Positions 33,976 through 42,370 of a stretch of DNA of 64,000 bases are shown here, piece by piece (position 1 is the stretch's first letter; every line of letters begins with the position of its first letter). Location of the stretch: positions 62,001 to 126,000 of the forward strand of contig CAWBNY010000002.1 in the NCBI GenBank assembly GCA_963790325.1. The letters run 5' to 3'. The DNA comes from JAXDMK01 sp963790325 (GTDB taxonomy: Bacteria > Actinomycetota > Acidimicrobiia > Acidimicrobiales > AC-14). Position numbers and translations under genes: made by a program. The notes under the pieces were generated by a model. The model did no database searches, was not told the DNA's origin, and saw only the letters and a program-made list of their open reading frames with translations.

Positions 33976-35039
33976 GCGCCGGCCGGTGGCACCAGCGCCA
34001 CCCGGGGGTCGGCCACCGACTGGGCCACGTCGCCCAGGAGGTTGCCGACGTACACGAACACGGTCGTGGCCAGCACCACGCCCAGCAGGAGCGGGACGTC
34101 GCCCCGCAGGCCGGCGGCGGCGGTGGCCTGGCCCAGCCCCGGGTAGCCGAAGACGGTCTCGGCCAGGATGGCGCCCCCGAACAGCTCCGACAGCGACGCG
34201 AACTGCAGGGCGAGCGCAGGCCCGGCCGCGTTGCGCAGGAGGTGGTGGCGGACCATGCCCCGGCGCCGCTCGCCCTGGGCCCGGGCGAAGGCGGCGGCGT
34301 CGCCGTGGAGGAACGTTACGACCTGCTCCCGGGTGTGGAGGGCGATCGGGCCCACCCCGACGATGGCCAGGGTGGCGGCGGGCAGGGCCAGGTGGCGGAG
34401 CCGGTCGACCAGCCCGACCGACGACGGATCGGCCCCGATGGGCCCCGCGCAGCAGGCCGGCGCCCAGTCGAGGGCGACGGCGAACACGTAGAGCAGGAGC
34501 AGCCCGACCCAGAAGGTGGGGGCCGAGGCCAGGGTGTAGACCCACCACCGCACCGACCGGTCGACCCACGAGCCGGCGCTGACGCCGGCCACCAGCCCGA
34601 GGCCGAAGCCGAGCCCGCCCGCCACCAGCCAGGCCACCACCATGAGGGTGAGGGACGCGGCGAACCGGGTCCGGATGACGTCGGCGACCGGTGCGTTGTA
34701 GATCATCGACGTCCCGAGGTTCCCGGTCAGGGCTTGCCCCGCCCACCGCAGGAAGCGGGTCGGCGCGGGGTCGTCCAACCCCCACCGGTCCTCGATCTGG
34801 GCCCGCTGCTCGGCCCCGACCTTCAGCACGTCCGCCCCGATGTACGCGTCCACCGGATCGACAGGAGAGCCCTCGACCAGCAGGAACCCCGCCAGAGAGA
34901 CCGCGACCAGCAGCAGGCCGAGCCGGAGCGCCTTTCCCGCCAGCCATGAGGCGACCGGGTGGTTGACGAGTCCCGCCGGCCGTGATCGCCGCCGCAGGCG
35001 GGTTCCCCGGCTGGCCCCCCGCCGACCGGAGGCCGGCAC
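33972..35039 (-). CDS. ABC transporter permease, DppB/NikB type
   Basis: First permease subunit, about 355 residues. N-terminal helix ALRLGLLLVAVSLAGFLLVE, then the DppB signature in EDRWGLDDPAPTRFLRWAGQALTGNLGTS, EAA-like RAQGERRRGMVRHHLLRNA and ETVFGYPGLGQATAAA. No ATG/GTG is close to the conserved part; the GTG at 35039 gives a 30-residue Arg-rich leader, so the true start may be a rare codon. 41 bases downstream of the binding-protein gene. Confidence 0.88.
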   Translation of the reverse strand: MPASGRRGASRGTRLRRRSRPAGLVNHPVASWLAGKALRLGLLLVAVSLAGFLLVEGSPVDPVDAYIGADVLKVGAEQRAQIEDRWGLDDPAPTRFLRWAGQALTGNLGTSMIYNAPVADVIRTRFAASLTLMVVAWLVAGGLGFGLGLVAGVSAGSWVDRSVRWWVYTLASAPTFWVGLLLLYVFAVALDWAPACCAGPIGADPSSVGLVDRLRHLALPAATLAIVGVGPIALHTREQVVTFLHGDAAAFARAQGERRRGMVRHHLLRNAAGPALALQFASLSELFGGAILAETVFGYPGLGQATAAAGLRGDVPLLLGVVLATTVFVYVGNLLGDVAQSVADPRVALVPPAGA

Positions 35040-35080
35040 GCCGTGGGGGGAGGTCCGGAGGGGTGCCTGCCCCCCTCCGG

Positions 35081-36679
35081 TCAGCACGTCCAGGTCCAGC
35101 TGGTGATGCCGGCGGTGATCGGGAAGCCGTGGCCGTGGGGCTCGACCTGGGTCCGGTGCAGGTCGAGGCAGTCGTCGACGAAGTAGGTGTGGTCGAGGTT
35201 CACCAGCCAGGCCCAGGCGGCGTCGGCCTTGGCCGTGAACCCGGCGCCGTTGCCGTCGAGCTGGGCCTGGCGCCAGAACACCTCCGCCTCGGCCGGGTCG
35301 GTGGCGCCCATGGCCAGGTCGAGGTAGCCGTCGACCGCTGGGCTCCGGTAGTAGCCGGCGTTGAAGAAGCCCACCCCGGCCATGCTCGAGTGGTAGAGGT
35401 TGAACATCTCGGTCTGGTCGTGGCTGCCCCAGCCGAAGAGGATGGCGTCGGCGTGCATCCGGGACCGGATCTCGTCCCATGACCGGCCCTCCACCCGCAC
35501 GTCGATCCCGGCGGGACGGATCATGTCGGCCGCGGCCAGGGCCAGGCCCTGGCGGGTGCTGTCGGTCCCCGGGTAGACGACGGTGAAGCGGGCCGGCTGG
35601 CCGCCGCGCTCCACGATCCCGTCGCCGTCGGAGTCCTTCCACCCGCCATCGGCCAGGATGCGGCGGGCCCGCTCGACGTCGTCGTCGGTCACCACCGACG
35701 CCGGCTCGAACCACGGGAGGCCGTCCACCGGGCCGATGGCGGGGCTGCCGAAGCCGTCGAGCACCCCCTCCACCAGCGCCTCGCGGTCGATGGCGACGTT
35801 GACCGCCCTCCGGATGGCGACGTCGGACGTGACCGGGTTGCCGATGGGGTTGCCGTCGGCGGTGGTCCGCCCGTCGGCGGGGGCGGCCGGCAGCATGATC
35901 CCCCGGTTGTCGACCGAGTCGACCGCCACCAGGCGCATGCCGGGGACGGGCTCGGTGGCCAGCGACGGGGCCACCGCGGCCAGGTGGACGTCGCCCGCCC
36001 GGGCCAGAGCCAGGGTGGCGTCCTCCCCGGTGAAGAGGAACACCAGCCGGCCGAAGGCGGGTCGGGGGCCGTAGTAGTCGGGGTTCGCCTCCACCACCAG
36101 CTGCTGGCCCTCGTCCCAGCGGACCATCCGGTAGGGGCCCGAGCCGATCGGGTGGCGGCCGTAGCCGTCGCCGTGGGCGTGGCGGGGCACGATCCCGAGG
36201 GTCACCAGGCGGTTGACGAAGGTGCTCTGGGGCCGCTGCAGGCGCATCACGACCGTGTCCGGGTCGATGGCGGTGGCCGTGTCGAGGACGGTGACGTCGG
36301 TGAGGCCGCCCGAGGTGCGGGCGGTGATGAAGGTGTAGGCGACATCGTCGGCGGTGACAGGCGTGCCGTCGGTGAACCGGGCGTCGGTGCGGATGTCTAC
36401 CGTCCACTCCAACCCGTCGTCGCTCACCCGGTACCCGGTCGCCAGGTCGTTCACCACCTGCAGGTCGGCGTCCCGCCGCAACAGGGTCGACTGGAAGAGG
36501 GGGGAGCCGTGGCGACCCCATCCGAGGGTCGGGTCGTATCCGTCGTCCGACTCGCCGCCCACCGCCAGCCGCAGCTCGGACGGGGCCGCCCGGGCCGCCC
36601 TCCCGTCGTCGCCGGTGCCGGCGGGGGAACACCCGGCGACCACCCCGACCAGCGCCAGCCCGACCCATCGCCGCCTCAT
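35081..36679 (-). CDS. ABC transporter substrate-binding lipoprotein, SBP_bac_5 family
   Basis: 532-residue extracellular binding protein. Signal peptide with lipobox (GLALVGVVAGC) and family motifs: GYRVSDDGLEWTVDIRTDARFTDGTPVTADDVAYTF, IGSGPYRMVRWDEGQQLVVEANPDYYG, RRAVNVAIDREALVEGVLDG. This fold binds peptides, nickel or opines; the ligand cannot be told. First gene of the operon with two permeases and two ATPases. A strong minus-strand promoter flanked by an inverted repeat lies upstream. Confidence 0.9.
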   Translation of the reverse strand: MRRRWVGLALVGVVAGCSPAGTGDDGRAARAAPSELRLAVGGESDDGYDPTLGWGRHGSPLFQSTLLRRDADLQVVNDLATGYRVSDDGLEWTVDIRTDARFTDGTPVTADDVAYTFITARTSGGLTDVTVLDTATAIDPDTVVMRLQRPQSTFVNRLVTLGIVPRHAHGDGYGRHPIGSGPYRMVRWDEGQQLVVEANPDYYGPRPAFGRLVFLFTGEDATLALARAGDVHLAAVAPSLATEPVPGMRLVAVDSVDNRGIMLPAAPADGRTTADGNPIGNPVTSDVAIRRAVNVAIDREALVEGVLDGFGSPAIGPVDGLPWFEPASVVTDDDVERARRILADGGWKDSDGDGIVERGGQPARFTVVYPGTDSTRQGLALAAADMIRPAGIDVRVEGRSWDEIRSRMHADAILFGWGSHDQTEMFNLYHSSMAGVGFFNAGYYRSPAVDGYLDLAMGATDPAEAEVFWRQAQLDGNGAGFTAKADAAWAWLVNLDHTYFVDDCLDLHRTQVEPHGHGFPITAGITSWTWTC

Positions 36680-36696
36680 CGGTTCCCCCCGTCTCG

Positions 36697-36743
36697 TGCG
36701 AACTGCTTGCGGTAAGATAGATGCGGGCTGTTCGCATTGGCAA
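36697..36743 (-). promoter_or_regulatory. promoter and possible operator of the ABC transporter operon
   Basis: On the minus strand TTGCCA (36743-36738) and TATCTT (36719-36714) are 18 bases apart, a good -35/-10 pair. TGCGAAC (36697-36703) and GTTCGCA (36730-36736) form a perfect 7-bp inverted repeat that brackets the -10 box, and ATGCG-N7-CGCAT sits between the boxes (36721-36737). This suggests control by an unknown regulator. Confidence 0.55.
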
Positions 36744-36909
36744 GAGACTCGTGAACGGGCGATCGCGAGGGGCGCCGGATCCGGGTCCGGGCGGTCGGTG
36801 GGGCGGGATGCGGGGGCAGTTCCCGGCGGCGGGTGGGCTGGGGGCGTCCTGGCCGGCGTGGGAAGCGGAGGAGGTCGCCCCGACCGGTGCCGGTGGAGGA
36901 CAGTAGGGG

Positions 36910-38022
36910 ATGGTCCGACGGCGGGTGCCCCGGTCGCTGCGGCGGGTGGCGGTGGTGCTCGTCCTGCTGCTGGTGGTCGAGTACCTGGTGCTGCCCCAGG
37001 TGGCGGGCGCCCGCAAGTCGTGGGACCTGTTGGCGTCGGTGCGGGTGCCGTACCTCCTGGCGGGCGTGCTGCTGGAGGCGGCGGCCATCCTCGCCTACGC
37101 CAAGCTGACGCAGGCGGTGCTCCCGGCCGACGGCCGGCCCGGGCTGGTGACCGTCCTGCGGGTGAACCTGTCGACCCTGGCCGCCAGCCACATCGTCCCC
37201 GGCGGGGCGGCGGCGGGTGCCGGCCTCGGTTTCCGGCTCCTCACCGAGGCGGGCGTGCGGGGGACCGACGCCGGCTTCGCCCTCGCCACCCAGGGCCTGG
37301 GCTCGGCCATGGTGCTCAACGCCCTGCTGTGGCTGGGCCTGATGGTGTCGATCCCCCGGCGGGGCTTCAACCCGCTCTACGGGACGGCGGCCATCGTCGG
37401 CGCGCTCCTGATCGTCGGCTTCGCCCTGGCGGTGGTGTCTCTCACGAGGGGCGAGGAGCGGACGTCGAGGATCGTGAGCCGGGTCGCCGGACGTCTGCCC
37501 CTGGTCGACGGCGACGGGTTGGCCCGGGTGCTGGCCCGGGTGGCGGAGCGGCTGCGGGTGCTGGGCCGCGACCGCCGCCTGCTGGCCCGGGCCTCGCTGT
37601 GGGCGTCGGCCAACTGGCTCCTCGACGCGGCCTCGCTGTGGGTGTTCGTGGCCGCCTTCGGGTTCCGGGTCGACATCGACGCCCTGATCGTGGCCTTCGG
37701 GCTGGCCAACGTCCTGGCCGCCATCCCGGTCACGCCGGGGGGGCTGGGCGTGGTGGAAGCGGTCCTCACCTCGGCCCTGGTCGGCTTCGGGTCGCCCCGG
37801 GGTACGGCCGTGCTGGGCGTCGTCCTCTACCGGCTGGTGAACTTCTGGCTGCCCATCCCCGTCGGCGGCCTGGCCTACCTCTCCCTCAAGGTGGGCCCCG
37901 CCTCCACCCGGGAGGAGCGGAAGGCGGCCCTCCGGCGGGCGGCGGAGGAGTCGATCGCGGCCGCCGACGACCCCCGGACGTGGGCCCAGGACCGGGGCAT
38001 CCGGCTGCCCGGCGGTGACTAG
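36910..38022 (+). CDS. YbhN/UPF0104 family membrane protein (LPG synthase-like)
   Basis: 370 residues with about eight helices, related to the flippase/synthase membrane part of MprF (PF03706). Signs: LRVNLSTLAASHIVPGGAAAGAGLGFRLL, FALATQGLGSAMVLNALLWLGLM, and VAFGLANVLAAIPVTPGGLGVVEAVLTSALVGFG, the typical end motif (P-x-x-P-G-G-L-G-x-x-E). No lysyl-transfer domain is attached. A role in lipid handling is inferred. The start of crcB overlaps its end by 8 bases. Confidence 0.88.
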   Translation: MVRRRVPRSLRRVAVVLVLLLVVEYLVLPQVAGARKSWDLLASVRVPYLLAGVLLEAAAILAYAKLTQAVLPADGRPGLVTVLRVNLSTLAASHIVPGGAAAGAGLGFRLLTEAGVRGTDAGFALATQGLGSAMVLNALLWLGLMVSIPRRGFNPLYGTAAIVGALLIVGFALAVVSLTRGEERTSRIVSRVAGRLPLVDGDGLARVLARVAERLRVLGRDRRLLARASLWASANWLLDAASLWVFVAAFGFRVDIDALIVAFGLANVLAAIPVTPGGLGVVEAVLTSALVGFGSPRGTAVLGVVLYRLVNFWLPIPVGGLAYLSLKVGPASTREERKAALRRAAEESIAAADDPRTWAQDRGIRLPGGD

Positions 38023-38413
38023 GGGCCGGAACGACCCGGCGGTGCTGGCCGCGGTCGCCGTCGGTGGCGCCCTCGGCACCCTGGCCCGCTACGGGGTGTC
38101 GCGCCTCGTGCCCGTAGACCCGGGGACCTTCCCCTGGTCGACGTTCGTCGTCAACCTCTCGGGCGCGTTGGTCCTCGGTGTGGTGGCGGCGGTGGTGGCG
38201 GCCCGGTTCCCCGCCGACCGCTTCCTCCGCCCCTTCGTGGCCACCGGCTTCCTCGGCGCCTTCACCACCTTCTCCACCCTGGCGTTGGAGTCGACGGTGC
38301 TGGTCGGGGACGGGCACCCGGCGCTGGCCGCCGGGTACGCGCTCGTCTCGGTGGCGGCCGGCGTGGGCGCGGCCGGGGCGGGCCTCGCCCTCGGACGGCG
38401 GTCGTCCCGGTGA
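38015..38413 (+). CDS. crcB: fluoride channel CrcB/Fluc, first copy
   Basis: 132-residue Fluc channel subunit with four helices that lets fluoride leave the cell. GALGTLARYGVSRLVP, FPWSTFVVNLSGALVLGVV (conserved Asn) and GFLGAFTTFSTLALES (TTFST motif with the fluoride-contacting Phe/Ser/Thr residues) are visible. GTG at 38015 overlaps YbhN, and the stop overlaps the second crcB as GTGA, so the two channel subunits are translated together and probably form a heterodimer. Confidence 0.93.
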   Translation: MTRGRNDPAVLAAVAVGGALGTLARYGVSRLVPVDPGTFPWSTFVVNLSGALVLGVVAAVVAARFPADRFLRPFVATGFLGAFTTFSTLALESTVLVGDGHPALAAGYALVSVAAGVGAAGAGLALGRRSSR

Positions 38414-38739
38414 GCGCCCTCGGTTGGGCGGCGTTCGTCGTGGCCGGGGCGGCGGGCGCCGTCGCCCGCCACATCGCCTCCCGGGCCACTTGGGGGACGT
38501 TCGCCGTCAACGTCGTGGGTTCGTTCGTCCTCGGCCTGGTCGGCGGTCTCTCCGACGCCCCCCGGTTGGTGCTCGGGACCGCCTTCTGCGGCGCCTTCAC
38601 CACGTTCTCCACCTTCGCCGTCGAGACCGTCGGCCTGGCCGGCGGCGGCCGCCGGGCCCCGGCGGCGGCCTATGCCTTCGGCACCCTGCTGGCGGCCCTG
38701 GCCGCGGCCGCCCTCGGCCTCGCCGCCGGCGGTGGCTGA
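38410..38739 (+). CDS. crcB: fluoride channel CrcB/Fluc, second copy
   Basis: 109 residues; GAAGAVARHIASRATWGTFAVNVVGSFVLGLVGG and FCGAFTTFSTFAVETVGLA match Fluc. It differs from the first copy, as in Gram-positive bacteria where the active dual-topology pore is made of two different subunits. No fluoride riboswitch was seen before the pair. Its 3' end overlaps the convergent ArsR-type gene by 70 bases. Confidence 0.92.
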   Translation: MSALGWAAFVVAGAAGAVARHIASRATWGTFAVNVVGSFVLGLVGGLSDAPRLVLGTAFCGAFTTFSTFAVETVGLAGGGRRAPAAAYAFGTLLAALAAAALGLAAGGG

Positions 38740-38999
38740 GCCGCCTCCAACCAGTCCCGGGCGGGGGCGAGGGGCGCGGTCACCGCCGTCCATCGCACCT
38801 CCCGACCGGCCCGCTCGGCCACGACCAGGCCCGCCTCGGCCAGCGTCTGCAGGTGGTGGACCACCGCCTGGCGGCTCATGGGCAGGTCCCGGGCCAGGCC
38901 GGTGGCGGAGGACGGGCCGGCGGCCACCAGCCGGGTGATCAGCCACCGCCGGGTCGGGTCGGCCAGGGCGGCGAAGACGGCGTCGAGGGGATCGCTCAG
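38670..38999 (-). CDS. ArsR-type winged-helix regulator
   Basis: About 109 residues: SDPLDAVFAALADPTRRWLITRLV, ATGLARDLPMSRQAVVHHLQTLAEAGLVVAERAGREVRWTAV is the classical HTH and wing. A CTG at 38999 preceded by GGGAGGA 7 bases upstream, overlapping the previous stop as CTGA, is the best start; a GTG at 39041 would add 14 residues. An Ala/Pro-rich tail overlaps crcB on the other strand. No metal-binding Cys pair is seen, so the signal is unknown (SmtB/ArsR-like stand-alone HTH). Confidence 0.82.
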   Translation of the reverse strand: MSDPLDAVFAALADPTRRWLITRLVAAGPSSATGLARDLPMSRQAVVHHLQTLAEAGLVVAERAGREVRWTAVTAPLAPARDWLEAAQPPPAARPRAAAARAASRVPKA

Positions 39000-39214
39000 C
39001 GTCCGTCCTCCCGGGCGAGGGCGGCGAGGATCAGGTACCACGACGCCAGGCCGTGCTCGCACCACTCCTCGGGCCGGACCAGGCACTCGTCCGGGCAGCG
39101 GCACACGCCGTCGGCCACCCACTCGGCCAGGGTCTCGTCGTCGGGCGGGGCCCAACCGGTGTTGACCTCGAACCATTCGTGGGCCCGGCGAACGGCGTCG
39201 GTGGGGGTGGTCAC
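38996..39214 (-). CDS. small Cys-rich protein, unknown function
   Basis: 72 residues with GVCRCPDECLVRPEEWCEHGLASWYLIL: four cysteines and a histidine that could bind a metal. The N-terminal DAVRRAHEWFEVNTGW is amphipathic. No family was recognised with certainty. It is translationally coupled to the ArsR-type gene, so the two may act together. The GTG at 39214 is the first start. Confidence 0.65.
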   Translation of the reverse strand: MTTPTDAVRRAHEWFEVNTGWAPPDDETLAEWVADGVCRCPDECLVRPEEWCEHGLASWYLILAALAREDGR

Positions 39215-39221
39215 CCCCCGA

Positions 39222-39662
39222 TCATGCCGCCCCGTCGACGACGGTGCGGGCGCCGAGGGGCGCGGCCAGGGTCACGGAGGCCGTCTTCAGCTCGGCGATC
39301 ATGATGCAGACGGCACCCTCGGGGCCGGGGCGCTCGTAGACGGTTACCCGCACCGAGTCGGGTCCCTCGTCGGCCACGATCGAGTCGAACGCCGAGCACG
39401 GCTCGACGCCGGCGTAGTAGGAGAACGTGAGGGTGGCTCCGTCCGGCCCCACGGTGTAACCCTCCCACCGGTGCGGGTTGCGGGGGCCCGCGGGGACGGT
39501 GGTCGCCGGCACCGAGGTGGTGGGCGAGGACGGGACCGTGGTGGTGGTCGTGGTCGGGGTGGCGCCGGTCCCCACCTCGGTCGGGGGGGTGTCGTCGCGG
39601 CAACCGCCGAGGCCGACGGCCACCACGAGGGCGCAGGTGAGGGTCCACCGGTGGAGGGTCAT
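39222..39662 (-). CDS. lipoprotein of unknown function
   Basis: 146 residues with a lipobox signal peptide (TCALVVAVGLGGC), a Thr/Pro/Ser linker rich in TTTTTT and VPATT, and a C-terminal domain (LTFSYYAGVEPCSAFDSIVA, VRVTVYERPGPEGAVCIMIAELK) with two cysteines that may form a disulfide. Likely attached to the outer face of the membrane. Start ATG at 39662. Upstream and divergent lies 290 bases without a gene. Confidence 0.7.
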   Translation of the reverse strand: MTLHRWTLTCALVVAVGLGGCRDDTPPTEVGTGATPTTTTTTVPSSPTTSVPATTVPAGPRNPHRWEGYTVGPDGATLTFSYYAGVEPCSAFDSIVADEGPDSVRVTVYERPGPEGAVCIMIAELKTASVTLAAPLGARTVVDGAA

Positions 39663-39956
39663 GGCCGTTGGACGCTCCGCGCCCGGCGCCGGTTCCCGGA
39701 GGAGAGGCGCCCCGCCCGCCTGACGGCGGATCAGGCGGGGCGGGGCGCATCACGATCATCCCAGGTGTGGGGGAGAAGGGCAACGCGGAGGAGGCGACGG
39801 CCCGGGGAGGCCGGAAGGAGTCCTGCGCCGCGGGTGGCGGGAAGGTGGCCTTGGGAGTACCGGGCCCCGGGCCGTCGTCTCACAAATGTTCGTCAGCCGG
39901 CTCGGAGGGCTTGAGCGGAATCTCCTGCCCGGTGGCGTCGGGTACGTTCGGGCCTC

Positions 39957-40163
39957 GTGTTCCTGGGTGAAGACCTCCTGCCCTACCTCCTGCTGGCCCT
40001 GGGCGGGGCATTGGTCTTGGGAAACGTCCTCGCCCTCGCCCGGCCACCCCGGGAGGCCAAGGACGGCGACCTCCCCCGACCGCCCCTGGGCCGAAGCGTG
40101 GTCATGATCGTGATCGGCCTGCTCACCGCCACCTGGGCCCTGGCCAGCCTCATCTCCGGCTGA
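39957..40163 (+). CDS. two-helix membrane protein, unknown function
   Basis: 68 residues with two helices (LLPYLLLALGGALVLGNVLALA and VVMIVIGLLTATWALASLI) separated by a charged Pro-rich loop. No family recognised. A GTG at 39957 starts it; TACGTT-like -10 sequence (GGTACGTTC) stands 13 bases before, fitting a leaderless message. Confidence 0.6.
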   Translation: MFLGEDLLPYLLLALGGALVLGNVLALARPPREAKDGDLPRPPLGRSVVMIVIGLLTATWALASLISG

Positions 40164-40243
40164 TCTCCGCGTCTCGTGCGCCCGTAGGGTCGTGCTCCAG
40201 GCCTGAGCGGCCCGATCCACGGCCCTTCGAGGGCACCGGACGC

Positions 40244-41047
40244 TCACCCGTCGTGGGCGACGTCCTCCAGCGCGTCCGCCTGGCGCTCGGCTTCGTGGGC
40301 CGCATCCCGCAGCTCGCGGGCGGCCCGACGGGAGTCGTTGGCCGTCCTACGGGCCCGGATGACCTCCGCCTCCAGCCGCTCGAGCTCCCGGTCGGCGTGG
40401 TCGGCGGCCGCTCGGGCCTGGTCGGCGAGGTCGCGGGCCCGGACGGCGGCCGCACGGGCGGTGGCCGCCCGCGGCCGGGCCTCGTCCGAGGGCGGCGGGG
40501 CGGGGGCCGGGGTCTCGTCCGCAGGCGTCGGGGCCAGGGGCGGCGGCCCGGCCGTCCAGTCCATCTCCCCGAAGCCGGCGGGCGGGTCGAGCTCCTTGGC
40601 CAGGCGGCCTCCGGCCACCTCGGCCCCCACGTCGGGGTCGAGCGACGCCGCGTCGAGGGTGGCTGCGATCGCGTCCCGGTGGGCGTCCGCCGAACGTCCC
40701 GACTCGGCGAGGATGCCGGCCGCCACGTCGACCAGGTCGGCGACCCCCTCCCGGCGGCGGCGGCCGGCGGTGGCGGTGTCGTCGTCCCGCCCTCCGGCAA
40801 GCAGCCGTTGGTGGGCCCGTCGCAGCTCGGCCCCCCGCTCCACCAGATCGGCCAGCCGGTCGGGGTGGCGGCGGGCCAGTTGGTTGACGGCCCACGCCGC
40901 CGCCGTGGGCCGGCGGAGGGTCGCCACCTCGGTCGCGGTCGCCCTGTCGCCCGCCGCCTTCAGTCGCTTGACCAGCGCCTGGCGGGCGGCCACGAACCCG
41001 TCCGGATCGCCCTGGTAGAGGGCGTCGACCTCCTCCTCGACCGCCAT
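40244..41047 (-). CDS. coiled-coil protein, unknown function
   Basis: 267 residues. The N-terminal half is conserved-looking helix (VDALYQGDPDGFVAARQALVKRLKAAGD, RRPTAAAWAVNQLARRHPDRLADLVE), and the C-terminal half is a long Ala/Arg/Glu coiled coil (ARAAADHADRELERLEAEVIRARR). Similar proteins of unknown role occur in many actinobacteria. The ATG at 41047 is the clearest start; the longer frame upstream is Arg/Gly-rich and unlikely. Confidence 0.7.
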   Translation of the reverse strand: MAVEEEVDALYQGDPDGFVAARQALVKRLKAAGDRATATEVATLRRPTAAAWAVNQLARRHPDRLADLVERGAELRRAHQRLLAGGRDDDTATAGRRRREGVADLVDVAAGILAESGRSADAHRDAIAATLDAASLDPDVGAEVAGGRLAKELDPPAGFGEMDWTAGPPPLAPTPADETPAPAPPPSDEARPRAATARAAAVRARDLADQARAAADHADRELERLEAEVIRARRTANDSRRAARELRDAAHEAERQADALEDVAHDG

Positions 41048-41149
41048 CCGGGCGACCTTACGCCCCCGACCGGCGGCCGACCCGATCCGGACCGGTGTCC
41101 TTTCCTGGGGCCCTGACCCCAAGAAGTGTCACCGGTTGCCGACGGTCGG

Positions 41150-41530
41150 TCACCGCAGCCGGTCGAGGAGCCAGGTGGGCCCGGCGACGTCGGCCCCCGC
41201 CCGGCGGGCCCGTCGGCCCAGCTCCCGGTCGGCCGACACCAGGGTCACCAGCTTGCCTGCGCCGGTGAGGGCGGCGGCCAGGGCGGCCAGGGTGTCGTCG
41301 CCCTCGCCCCGGGCGTGGACGACCTCCACCCCGTCCGCCGACCCCTCCTCGACGCCCCGGACGGCGGCGCCCTCGAGGACCACGACCACCGGCGCCTCGA
41401 CCAGGCCCCCGGCCGCCGCCGCCCGCACCTGGGCCACGAACCCTCGGGCCGCGCCGGCCCGGTCCTTCCACCATCCCGTCGGCCGGGAGCCGACCACGTT
41501 GGCCGCGTCGATCAGCAGCACCCGGGTCAT
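41150..41530 (-). CDS. NYN/YacP-like PIN-fold nuclease-like protein
   Basis: 126 residues: VLLIDAANVVGSRPTGWWKDR with the N-terminal metal Asp of the PIN fold, VVVVLEGAAVRG, VEVVHARGEGDDTLAALAA (second acidic patch) and LVTLVSADRELGRRARRAGADVAG. These are the spaced acidic motifs of NYN/YacP proteins, which are RNases or tRNA/rRNA processing factors. It follows the hut genes on the same strand after 12 bases, probably by read-through. Confidence 0.8.
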   Translation of the reverse strand: MTRVLLIDAANVVGSRPTGWWKDRAGAARGFVAQVRAAAAGGLVEAPVVVVLEGAAVRGVEEGSADGVEVVHARGEGDDTLAALAAALTGAGKLVTLVSADRELGRRARRAGADVAGPTWLLDRLR

Positions 41531-41542
41531 CGGTGGGTGGCC

Positions 41543-42370
41543 CTATCTCCGGGTGGCGTAGCCCGCGGCCACGTTCAACAGGGTGAGGGCGGCCGCGTCG
41601 ACCGTCACCTGGGCGACGTCGGCCGACGGGTCGACCTCCACGATGTCGACGGCCGCCACCGACGGGTGGGCGCCGGCGGCGAAGGCGGCCTCGAACACTT
41701 CCTCCGGGCGGGCGCCCCCCGGCCGGGCGCCGGGGCAGCCGGGGGCGAAGGCCCGATCGAGAACGTCGAGGTCGATGTCGACGTAGATCGCCCCGCACCG
41801 CTCGCCGAGGATGTCGAGGAGGTCGGCCACGTCCGGTAGCCGGCCCGGCCCGAGGACGGTGATGCCCGCCGCCAGGCACCACTCGTAGTGGGCCCGGGAG
41901 TTGGAGAACCCGTTGATCCCCACCTGGACGACGTTGGCCCCGGGCAGGCCGGCGTCGACCAGCGCCCGCACCGGCGACCCGTTGCCGACCGCTCCCGGCT
42001 GGTAGGGCCGGACGTCGTGGTGGGCGTCGAGGGTCAGCAGCCCCCACCGGCCGAGGTCGCCGGCGGCCGAGAGGGCGTGGAACGTCACCCCGTTGTGGCC
42101 GCCCAGGAGGACGGTCAACCGGGCCCCGAGCGGTGGCGGGGAGAGATCGTCCCCCAGGTCGAGCACGTCGACCTGCTCCAACGCCACCCGCCGCGGCCCG
42201 TGCCACGTGGACAGCCGGTTCAGGCGGGCCCGGACCGCGGCCGGCGCCAGGTCGTAGCGCGACGGCGTTACCGCGTGCTCGACCAGCGGCACCCCTGCCA
42301 CCACCATGGCGTCGGGGTCGTCGCTCCCGCCGGCCAGCCACTCCGACGCCCGGGGCCAGTCCGCGGTCAT
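41543..42370 (-). CDS. hutG: arginase-family hydrolase, likely formimidoylglutamase
   Basis: 275-residue ureohydrolase fold. Metal ligands: GGHNG, LDAHHDVRP and VDIDLDVLDRAFAPGCPG. Next to hutI, hutU and hutH, the best substrate is N-formimino-L-glutamate, cleaved to glutamate and formamide; agmatinase activity is the alternative. The ATG at 42370 overlaps the hutI stop as ATGA, so it is translated with the pathway. Confidence 0.8.
   Translation of the reverse strand: MTADWPRASEWLAGGSDDPDAMVVAGVPLVEHAVTPSRYDLAPAAVRARLNRLSTWHGPRRVALEQVDVLDLGDDLSPPPLGARLTVLLGGHNGVTFHALSAAGDLGRWGLLTLDAHHDVRPYQPGAVGNGSPVRALVDAGLPGANVVQVGINGFSNSRAHYEWCLAAGITVLGPGRLPDVADLLDILGERCGAIYVDIDLDVLDRAFAPGCPGARPGGARPEEVFEAAFAAGAHPSVAAVDIVEVDPSADVAQVTVDAAALTLLNVAAGYATRR

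Noticed and set aside
36770..36909. a fluoride riboswitch before the crcB genes
   Set aside because: A GGCGATCGCG stretch resembles its start, but the other conserved parts are missing and it lies more than 1 kb before crcB.
33972..37088. a 1038-residue permease
   Set aside because: Only the last 355 residues look like a permease; the rest is a frame shadow of the binding-protein gene.
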